Part shown: positions 52,863-59,889 of the stretch, piece after piece
How positions within the stretch are numbered: the stretch's first letter is position 1
Layout of the letters: every line of letters starts with the position of its first letter
DNA from: JAPLJC01 sp963697965
GTDB lineage: Bacteria; Desulfobacterota; Desulfobaccia; Desulfobaccales; 0-14-0-80-60-11
Length of the DNA stretch: 64,000 nt
Direction: 5' to 3'
NCBI GenBank assembly: GCA_963697965.1
Contig: OY969108.1
Location: 930,001-994,000 of the forward strand
Translations under genes and position numbers: made by a program
The notes under the pieces: generated by a model
What the model was told of the DNA's origin: nothing
The model's database searches: none
Seen by the model: the letters and a program-made list of their open reading frames with translations, nothing else

Positions 52863-55457
52863 ATGTGGCGATCTCTCAAGGACCTCCGGAATTACTTAAT
52901 GAAGCTGGTGAAGCCCGGCTCGGACCTGGTGGGCTTTCCGGAACTCTTTGAGCAGTTCCAAATCTTGCTCGAGGACCACCAGCAGGTTATGGAGCTGATA
53001 GCCGACCTGGGGGAGAAATCCGGGGGGGAATTCATCTTCGACCGCAAGTACCTCGCCGACACCCTCAACGAAATGCAGAACCTGATCCTGCGCATGGTCA
53101 AGGGAGTCAACCTCATCAGTTCCAACCGCTACCTGGATCTCTATTCCAGCATCGACCGGATCTTTATCCCCATTGAGGCAGAGCTGCGGGGCCGTTTGAA
53201 CCTGTCCCGGGATATGCCTTACGTGGTTTCCCTCGAAGAAGCGACCCCGGATCGTCCTGAACTCCTCGGGGGCAAGGCCAACTCTTTGACCATCATCATG
53301 CAAAACCTCTCTCTGCCGGTGCCTCCGGGCTTTGTCATCACCACCCGCGCCTGGCGCCGCTTCCTGGAGGACAACCACCTGGAGGAGCGGATTCACGGCT
53401 GGTTGGAAGCCTGGGCCGCGGGGGAGCGCGACGAAACCGAGAGCGCCCGGCAGCTCCAGTACAGCATCCTGGCAGGGGTGGTGCCCACGGAGGTGGCTGG
53501 GGAGATCCGGCGCCACGCAGAAAAGGGAGGCGGTGCCTGGGCGGTGCGCAGCAGCGCCTATGGGGAGGACGGGGAGATCACCTTTGCGGGCCTGCACCAG
53601 AGCTACCTCAACGTTCCGCCTAGGGGCCTCCTCGAGGCCTTTAAGCAGGTGCTGGCCAGCCTTTTTGCGCCTGAAGCCCTGGTTTACCGGCAGGCGATGA
53701 GGATGCTGGGGGAGGAGGCGGCCATGGCAGTGCTGGTTCAGGAAATGGTCGCCAGCCAGGTGAGCGGGGTGGTGCACACCATGGATGTCAGCGGCTTGGA
53801 ACCGGACTGCCTGGTGGTTTACGCTTCTTGGGGTCTGGGCCGCACCGTGGTGGAGGGCAGTGGCGGAGTGGACCGCTATGTGGTGGAACGGGACTCCCCT
53901 TACCGCCTGCGGCGCCAGGAGATCGCCCGGAAGGAGACCCTGACCCGGGCCGCAGCGGGTGGGGGAGAGGAGGTGGCGCCGGTGTCGGGGGATGCCCAAG
54001 AGCAGGCCAGCCTCTCCGAGGAAACCCTCCAAACCCTGGTGCACTGGGCCTTGACCCTGGAGCGCTACTTCAAACGGCCCCAGGAGATCGAATGGGCACT
54101 GGACGAATCTGGCCACTGCTGGCTCCTCCAGTCCCGGGGACTGCAGATTTCCAAGACCATCTCCCCGGCTGAACAGGATATTTGTGAAACCTGTGCTGGT
54201 TATCCGATTCTCATTGAAAAAACCGGGGTAGTGGTCCATGCCGGGGTGGGCTCCGGGCCGGTTTGCATGGTGCAGGATGATGAGGGCATGAACCGCTTTC
54301 CTGAGGGGGCGGTCCTGGTGGCGAAATATACCGCTCCCTGGCTGGCCCGCATCGTGCCCAAGGCCGCGGCCATCGTGGCGGAGCGGGGCTCGGCCGCGGG
54401 GCATTTGGCCACCATCGCCCGGGAATTCCGGGTCCCCGCCCTGGTGGGGGTGGAGCGGGCCAGCGAAATCCTGACGGAAGGCATGAAGGTGACGGTGGAC
54501 ACCAAGCAACGGATCATTTATGCCGGCCGGGTCAAAGAACTGCTGCAATTTGAACTGATACAGGCAATGGCCTTCGAGGACGCCCCGGAGTTCCGTCTTT
54601 TGAGGCGTCTGCTGACCCGCATCGCCCCCCTCTATTTGACCGATCCCCAAGAACCGGATTTCACCCCCGAGGGCTGTAGAACCGTCCACGACGTGATCAG
54701 ATTCATCCATGAAAAGGCGGTGGCGGAATTGATGGACCTGCCCCGCTTCGTCAAGCGCTTCAAAGGGGTGCAGATCTGGACTTTGGTTTCGGATATACCC
54801 CTGGGCCTCAAAGTCATTGATCTGGGCGGAGGGGTCGAAGCAGAGGTTCACGGCTCCAAGTTATTTCCGGAACAGATCAGGTCGCTTCCTCTTAAGGCCC
54901 TGTGGGGGGGCCTCTCCGAACCGGGGGTCTGGAGCACCGAGCCGGTGCCGGTTGACTTTAAGGGGATGATGGCCAGTCTCACCAAGACCGTGGCCGCGAC
55001 CCCCGGCGCCGCCCCGGCGGCGGGATTCAACCTGGCGGTGATCAACGAGACCTACTTGAACCTGCACCTGCACCTGGGCTATCACTTCAACCTCATAGAC
55101 GCCAGGATGGATCCCGAACCCCATCGCAACCACATCTATTTCCGCTTTGTGGGAGGGGTTACGGACTTGACCCGGCGGTCCCGCCGCTCCCAGTTCCTGG
55201 CTAAGGTTCTCTCCCAGTACCACTTCAAGGTGGACACCAAGGGAGACCTGGTAGTGGCCAAGGTGCTGCACCTGCCCCCGGAGGACGTCAAAGAGCGCCT
55301 CAAGATCCTGGGAAGGCTTATCGGTTTTACCCGCCAACTGGATATTCAATTGCGCCACGACGATGATATTCCGGAATATGCGGAGGCCTTCTTGCAGCAA
55401 ATGCTAAGGTCGGAGCCCCCCGATACAGGAGGAAAATATGAGTCCGGAGAAGCTTAG
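52863..55457 (+). CDS. PEP synthase/PPDK-like protein without the PEP-binding barrel, fused to an unknown C-terminal domain
   Basis: About 864 residues. N-terminal ~115 residues are helical and unlike PPDK. From about 120 to 425 the pyruvate/ATP-binding domain is recognisable (LLGGKANSLTIIMQNLSLPVPPGFVITT, WAVRSSAYGEDGEITFAGLHQSYLNV, QEMVASQVSGVVHT, EIEWALDESGHCWLLQSR). Next is the swivelling phospho-His domain with ERGSAAGHLATIAREFRVPALVG, His 514 at the transfer position. The ~310 residues after this do not resemble the TIM-barrel PEP domain. The stop overlaps the following receiver gene by 20 bases, arguing for a regulatory phosphotransfer role. No ribosome site is clear; ATG 52863 preferred over TTG 52827. 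Confidence 0.75.
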   Translation: MWRSLKDLRNYLMKLVKPGSDLVGFPELFEQFQILLEDHQQVMELIADLGEKSGGEFIFDRKYLADTLNEMQNLILRMVKGVNLISSNRYLDLYSSIDRIFIPIEAELRGRLNLSRDMPYVVSLEEATPDRPELLGGKANSLTIIMQNLSLPVPPGFVITTRAWRRFLEDNHLEERIHGWLEAWAAGERDETESARQLQYSILAGVVPTEVAGEIRRHAEKGGGAWAVRSSAYGEDGEITFAGLHQSYLNVPPRGLLEAFKQVLASLFAPEALVYRQAMRMLGEEAAMAVLVQEMVASQVSGVVHTMDVSGLEPDCLVVYASWGLGRTVVEGSGGVDRYVVERDSPYRLRRQEIARKETLTRAAAGGGEEVAPVSGDAQEQASLSEETLQTLVHWALTLERYFKRPQEIEWALDESGHCWLLQSRGLQISKTISPAEQDICETCAGYPILIEKTGVVVHAGVGSGPVCMVQDDEGMNRFPEGAVLVAKYTAPWLARIVPKAAAIVAERGSAAGHLATIAREFRVPALVGVERASEILTEGMKVTVDTKQRIIYAGRVKELLQFELIQAMAFEDAPEFRLLRRLLTRIAPLYLTDPQEPDFTPEGCRTVHDVIRFIHEKAVAELMDLPRFVKRFKGVQIWTLVSDIPLGLKVIDLGGGVEAEVHGSKLFPEQIRSLPLKALWGGLSEPGVWSTEPVPVDFKGMMASLTKTVAATPGAAPAAGFNLAVINETYLNLHLHLGYHFNLIDARMDPEPHRNHIYFRFVGGVTDLTRRSRRSQFLAKVLSQYHFKVDTKGDLVVAKVLHLPPEDVKERLKILGRLIGFTRQLDIQLRHDDDIPEYAEAFLQQMLRSEPPDTGGKYESGEA

Positions 55458-55827
55458 AATCATGGTGCTGGACGATGAGCCCATCGTCTGCAAGCGGTTA
55501 AAGCCGGCCTTGGAGAAGCTGGGTTACGAAGTGGACGCCTTTACCCAGAGCCCCGAGGCCATGCATCAGATTCAGCGGATCAGCTACGACATCGTCATCA
55601 CCGATCTCAAGATGAAGGAGATCGACGGCATGCAGGTTTTGAGCGAGGCCAAGAAACGCCACCCCGGCACGGAAGTCATCGTCATCACCGGCTTCGCCAC
55701 CATGGAAACCGCCAAACAGTCCTTGCAAATGGGGGTGTTCGATTTTATCGCCAAGCCCTTCAAATTGAGCGAGATTCAGGAGGTGGTGAACCGGGCCGCC
55801 GCCAAGATTCGGGGGAGCAAGCCTTAG
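55438..55827 (+). CDS. Single-domain response regulator (receiver only)
   Basis: A 129-residue CheY-like receiver: acidic pair DDE (residues 12-14), phospho-acceptor Asp 56 in VITDLKM, Thr/Ser in VIVITGFAT and Lys in FIAKPF. There is no output domain. AGGAGG lies 7 bases before the ATG, inside the preceding gene. The overlap with the PEP-synthase-like gene implies translational coupling and joint function; one of the two nearby kinases should phosphorylate it. Confidence 0.88.
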   Translation: MSPEKLRIMVLDDEPIVCKRLKPALEKLGYEVDAFTQSPEAMHQIQRISYDIVITDLKMKEIDGMQVLSEAKKRHPGTEVIVITGFATMETAKQSLQMGVFDFIAKPFKLSEIQEVVNRAAAKIRGSKP

Positions 55828-55898
55828 AGTGCCGTTGCCGGGCAAGGGAGGGCGCCTGCCCTAGATAAGTAACCTTCTAATCTGAAAGGATACGAAAT

Positions 55899-56684
55899 AT
55901 GATCAAGACTCTGGTAGCCATCGAAGTGGATCTGGCCTCCAGCCTTGCCATCCGCTACGCCTGTCAATTGGGCAGCTTAATCGAGCTGGAGCTGCACCCC
56001 ATCTATGTGAAAGAGCCGCCGCCCGAGGTGCCGACCATCGGCACCGGCTGGGTGCGGCACACCTGGGAGCGGGAAATCGTGGAGACTGGCAAGGAAGAGA
56101 TTCAGGAGATGCTGGCCGGCGAGATGGATTCCTGCCCCCAACTGCAGGCGCCTCGTGTGCTCTATGGGGAACGGCAATATGAGCTGCTCAAGATCATGGA
56201 ACACGAGCCCTTCGACCTGTATGTGGAAGGGGCGCCTTACCCCTTCACCCCGGCCAACATCCAGCGGCGGCTCAGTGCCAGGTTTTATCAACGGGTCGGG
56301 ACGCCCCTCATCTGGCTCCGGATGCTGAGGAAGATCAACCAGGTGCTGGCGCCCTGCTTCGACCCCGCCGGGACCAGGCATCAGGTCCTAACCTTGCAAA
56401 AAATCTGGGCGGGCTGCAAGGCGCCAGTGCATTTTTGGGCCCCCCCTGAGGCTGGGGAGGCGATGCAGCAGGAAGTGGCGGCAGGACAGAACCTGTTAAG
56501 GAATGCCGGCTGCGAGACTAAGCTTCTGGTTGATGACCGCATACAGGAGGGCGGCCCGGCGCCGGAAGTCATCAAGGACTACGGCCTGGTGGTGGTGGCC
56601 CTGGAGCGGGCCGTCAGGAAAGACAGCCCCAGGCTGCAATGGCTGGCCCAGGTGAAGTCGCCCCTGATGCTGGTGTTGCATTAA
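55899..56684 (+). CDS. Universal-stress-protein-like protein
   Basis: A 261-residue soluble protein starting MIKTLVAIEVDLASSLAIRYACQLGSLIELELHPIYVKEPP, which fits the first strand-helix-strand of UspA folds; a second half (APVHFWAPPEAGEAMQQ..., YGLVVVALERA..., VKSPLMLVLH) looks like another Usp-type repeat. The usual ATP-binding GxxGxxxxS motif is not evident. It follows the receiver gene by 71 bases with a ribosome site (GAAAGGA) and probably belongs to the same unit. Function unknown. Confidence 0.55.
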   Translation: MIKTLVAIEVDLASSLAIRYACQLGSLIELELHPIYVKEPPPEVPTIGTGWVRHTWEREIVETGKEEIQEMLAGEMDSCPQLQAPRVLYGERQYELLKIMEHEPFDLYVEGAPYPFTPANIQRRLSARFYQRVGTPLIWLRMLRKINQVLAPCFDPAGTRHQVLTLQKIWAGCKAPVHFWAPPEAGEAMQQEVAAGQNLLRNAGCETKLLVDDRIQEGGPAPEVIKDYGLVVVALERAVRKDSPRLQWLAQVKSPLMLVLH

Positions 56685-56715
56685 CCGCCAGTATCGCCTT
56701 TCGGGAATCTGTTTC

Positions 56716-56781
56716 GATATCTTGGCCCGAAAACTCCCCCCACTGAGAGGGGAGGAGGTTGGGGGGAGGATGATAACATTT
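56716..56781. repeat. Dispersed hairpin repeat, copy B
   Basis: Starts GATATCTTGGCCC-G-AAAACTCCCCC like copy A at 43459 and continues with a TCCCCCCAC/GAGAGGGGAGGA-type inverted segment, ending GATAACATTTT where copy A has GGCAACATATT. The intergenic region (56685-57012) holds nothing else recognised. Confidence 0.55.
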
Positions 56782-57012
56782 TAAGACCACCCAAACTCAT
56801 TACCACCAAGCGGCGCTGGCCCCTCTTGGGTGAGGGATAAAAACAATTTCGGTTTTCAAGGTTTTCTGAAACACTAAATTCAGATTCCCACCGGGAAGGG
56901 GTCTCCCCAGGCCAGCAAGGGGAAATGCCCCAGGAAGGACGGGACACCTGGGGCGCCTTGCCACCCCTGAAACAACCGGGCTCGAAATGGACCGGGTTAA
57001 ACGGATTGGGCC

Positions 57013-57786
57013 ATGACTGACGACGAAACCAAAGATTTTTCGAATCTGGCCGGGGAAGAGCTCATCAAGGCCATGGAAGAATGGGCCGACCGGCGGGAGC
57101 ATCTGGCCGAAGACCGCACCAAACTGGCCCAGTTTCGCACCAAACTGGCGGAAGAACGGACCGCCCTGGCCCACCGCCGCACCAATCTGGCGGAAAAGCG
57201 CACCAGCTTAGCCGAGGGCCGCACCGAGCTGGCCAATAAGCGCACCGGTTTGGCCGAGAAGCGGACCGGCCTGGCTGAAGGCCGCACCGAGTTGGCCGGC
57301 AAGCGCACCGATTTGGCCGAGAAGCGGACCAACCTGGCGGAGGGGCGCAGCGTCCTGGCCCAGAGCCGCACCGATTGGGCCCAGAGCCGCACCGATTGGG
57401 CGGAAATGCGCAATAAGCTCGCCGAAGTCCGCACCCGCATGAGCGGCGGCCGCACCAGTCTGGCCCAGGCCCGCACCAATCTGTCCCAATATCGCACCAT
57501 CCTGGCCAAGCAGCGCACGGAACTTTCTTACCTAAGGACCGGCCTGACCTTGATCGCCATTGGGACCATCTTCACCCGCATGTTCGGTTTGGGCTACTGG
57601 TCCATCATCGATTTGGTCATCACCCTGACGGGTCTTAGCAGCGTCGGCATGGCGGTCAAACTGTTTGTCAAATCCTACAAAGTGGAAAGAAAGCTGACGC
57701 AGAAACTGGAAAAGGAGATGGCCCCGGAGGCGATGGAGAAAAGGCTGGAAGAGGCCACCCAGACCCACCGTTTCAGTGGATTATAG
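57013..57786 (+). CDS. DUF202-like membrane protein with a 21-heptad N-terminal coiled coil
   Basis: A 257-residue protein. Residues 28-174 are 21 successive seven-residue units, nearly all beginning Arg-Thr and following R-T-x-L-A-E-x, with no break in register. The last unit runs directly into the membrane part RTELSYLRTGLTLIAIGTIF, which is the DUF202 motif, followed by a second helix (SIIDLVITLTGLSSVGMAVKLFV) and a cytoplasmic basic tail. DUF202 proteins normally have only one or two such RT-x-LA units. The expansion probably makes a long helical rod. No ribosome site is obvious. Function unknown. Confidence 0.7.
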   Translation: MTDDETKDFSNLAGEELIKAMEEWADRREHLAEDRTKLAQFRTKLAEERTALAHRRTNLAEKRTSLAEGRTELANKRTGLAEKRTGLAEGRTELAGKRTDLAEKRTNLAEGRSVLAQSRTDWAQSRTDWAEMRNKLAEVRTRMSGGRTSLAQARTNLSQYRTILAKQRTELSYLRTGLTLIAIGTIFTRMFGLGYWSIIDLVITLTGLSSVGMAVKLFVKSYKVERKLTQKLEKEMAPEAMEKRLEEATQTHRFSGL

Positions 57787-57836
57787 AATGTCAATAACGT
57801 CGATTTCGCCATTGATGTGACTTTGGCCCGAGGCTC

Positions 57837-59312
57837 ATGAGACTTCCTCATTTCCCCAAGATGACGATTAGACAACGAATCATCGTATCGGTCGTGATCC
57901 AGGCGATCATGATCTGCGTCATCGGCTTGTTCGTCTATTTTTCATTTGAAGATGTTTCTTCAAAATTGCGGTCCGTAGAAAGAATAGATGATATCAATAT
58001 TGCCCTTTTGGAGATGCGCAAGGCGGAGAAGAATTACTTCTTATATAACGACATTAATGCCCTGAAAGAATCGGCCAAGCTGGGTGAGGAAGAATATCAG
58101 ACTATTTTGTCTTCACAATCTTCCATGGGCCCGATTTTGGGCGGCCGGGGCCGGAAGACTTATGATCGCTTACTGGATATCCTCAAGGAATACCGCTCCC
58201 TGATTGATAGCCTCGAGGGGGGCCAGGCGGCTCCCCGGGATTTCGGGGAGGCGCTGAGGAGCCGGGGGCAGGAGTTAACCCAGGTATCTGAAGGGCTTCT
58301 CAAACTGGAGAGGGAAAATGTCAGCCGCACCGTAAATCACAACGCCTTAATGCTGATAGCCGCCCTGGGAATTATTTTTATTATTCAGTTAATCCTCTGG
58401 CAGTACTTTTTCAGGCTGATTATCGAAGAACTGAATAGAATGGCGCGCCTGATTAAAATTGTGTCGGAAGGGCGGTTCCAGGAGGTGGCGGTGAAAACCA
58501 TCTCCCCCCATAATGAAATCGAAATAGCCATCAAGGCCATTGCAGACATGGCCGGGCAACTGGCCAAGCGTGAACAAGAGATGCTGCAAGCCGGGAAGCT
58601 GGCCTCCCTGGGGGTCATGATCTCCGGCGTCGCCCATGAGCTGGGCAATCCCCTGAACAATATCTCTTTGATGGCTCAGACCTACCTGAGCATCTACGAC
58701 ATGCTGGGGGATGAAGAGAAAAAGATTTATATGGGGGATATTTATACCCAGACAGAGCGGATCCACAAGATCGTTGAAAAGCTGTTGGATTTCTCCCGGC
58801 AAAAGAAACAAGAGCTTAAGGAGGCGGAGTTAAAGGAGATTATCGAGGTCAGCCTCCGCCTGGTGGTCAACCAATTGAAACTGGCCGGGGTAAACCAGCA
58901 CGTGGACCTGCCCCGGAACCTGCCCCCCGTTTACGTGGACGTCTCCCAAATCGAGCAGGTTCTGATCAATCTGTTTATTAACGCTACTCAAGCCATGCCC
59001 AAGGGCGGAGACCTGTTCATCAGCGCCCGCTACGACTTTAAGACCGGCAATCTCATCCTGGTGGTGAAAGATACCGGGATTGGCATTCCTAAAGAGATTT
59101 TGCCCAATATTTTCGATCCTTTTTTCTCCACCAAAGGCACCAAGGGGACCGGTTTGGGCCTTTCCGTGAGCTACGGCATCATCAGGGAGCATCACGGCGA
59201 TATTTTTGCGGAAAGCGAAGAGGGCAAGGGCACCAGATTCATCATCAAGTTACCCGCAGCAACCGGAAAGGGGGCGGAAGATGGCAAAAAAAATTCTCGT
59301 GGTAGACGATGA
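57837..59312 (+). CDS. Membrane sensor histidine kinase, paralogue of the kinase at 49328
   Basis: A 491-residue kinase: TM1 about 16-36, helical sensor 37-168 with LLEMRKAEKNYFLYNDINALKESA, TM2 about 170-190, HAMP-like linker, HisKA His 267 in GVAHELGNP, ATPase boxes NLFINATQAM, DTGIGI, FFSTK and GTGLGL. The sensor motif and domain spacing match the kinase at 49328, so the two arose by duplication. The last 32 bases overlap the receiver gene, giving a clear kinase-receiver pair. Confidence 0.9.
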   Translation: MRLPHFPKMTIRQRIIVSVVIQAIMICVIGLFVYFSFEDVSSKLRSVERIDDINIALLEMRKAEKNYFLYNDINALKESAKLGEEEYQTILSSQSSMGPILGGRGRKTYDRLLDILKEYRSLIDSLEGGQAAPRDFGEALRSRGQELTQVSEGLLKLERENVSRTVNHNALMLIAALGIIFIIQLILWQYFFRLIIEELNRMARLIKIVSEGRFQEVAVKTISPHNEIEIAIKAIADMAGQLAKREQEMLQAGKLASLGVMISGVAHELGNPLNNISLMAQTYLSIYDMLGDEEKKIYMGDIYTQTERIHKIVEKLLDFSRQKKQELKEAELKEIIEVSLRLVVNQLKLAGVNQHVDLPRNLPPVYVDVSQIEQVLINLFINATQAMPKGGDLFISARYDFKTGNLILVVKDTGIGIPKEILPNIFDPFFSTKGTKGTGLGLSVSYGIIREHHGDIFAESEEGKGTRFIIKLPAATGKGAEDGKKNSRGRR

Positions 59313-59643
59313 GAAGATCGTAGGCGACATGGCCAAGGTCATTTTGCAAAAAGAAGGCTATGAGGTGGAGACCTTCACCGACAGCCAACTGGCCATGGAG
59401 GCCCTCCAGCATACCCCCTACGATCTGGTAGTCACCGATTTAATGATGGAACAGGTGAGCGGCATGGATATCCTGCGGGAAGTGAACCGTCTCTATCCGA
59501 ACACCAAGGTGATCATGTTGACCGCCTACGCCACCCTGGACGCCACCATCGAGGCCATCCGGGAACGCATCTTCGACTTTTTTCCCAAGCCGGTGAAGAT
59601 CGATGAATTGAAAAGGTCGGTAAAAAAGGCCCTGGGAGATTGA
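59281..59643 (+). CDS. Single-domain response regulator (receiver only)
   Basis: A 120-residue receiver from the ATG after GGGGGCGG: acidic DDE (9-11), phospho-acceptor Asp 53 in VVTDLMM, Thr in VIMLTAYAT and Lys in FFPKPV. No output domain. It overlaps the kinase gene by 32 bases and is its probable partner. Output may be through protein contacts, as for other CheY-like proteins. Confidence 0.9.
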   Translation: MAKKILVVDDEKIVGDMAKVILQKEGYEVETFTDSQLAMEALQHTPYDLVVTDLMMEQVSGMDILREVNRLYPNTKVIMLTAYATLDATIEAIRERIFDFFPKPVKIDELKRSVKKALGD

Positions 59644-59889
59644 GGAGCCACCGGCAGGTCCTGAGCGGCGAGGGCCTCTCCCCGGGCGGGCGTCGGCCGC
59701 GGCCCGTCCTGGTTTTAGGGACGGTTTTCGGTTTTCTGTTTTCGGTTTTCGGTGCAAGGCAAAATCAAAGTCAAAGGCCTAGGGGCAGGAGAGGTAGGGC
59801 GGGCACTGCCCGCCGATTCCTTAGAAAAGAGCTTCTTTCCGAGACCACAAGGCTCCGGGCTTTAAGGTTGTAAACATGGGAGCAAATTC
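59644..59889. other. Gap with small repeats before the restriction-modification genes
   Basis: Contains a short direct repeat of GGTTTTCGGTTTTC units (about 59715-59752) and a GGGCGGGCA-CTGCCCGCC hairpin (59796-59814). No gene is supported. A GGGAG lies 6 bases before the methyltransferase ATG. Confidence 0.45.

Noticed and set aside
52896..54851. 651-codon open frame on the minus strand
   Set aside because: It is the mirror of the PEP-synthase-like gene; high GC with codon bias removes stops from the opposite strand. No family resemblance or ribosome site.
57208..57489. Antisense repeat frame inside the DUF202-like gene
   Set aside because: It arises only because the heptad-coding DNA is repetitive; the plus-strand product has a coherent coiled coil plus membrane domain.
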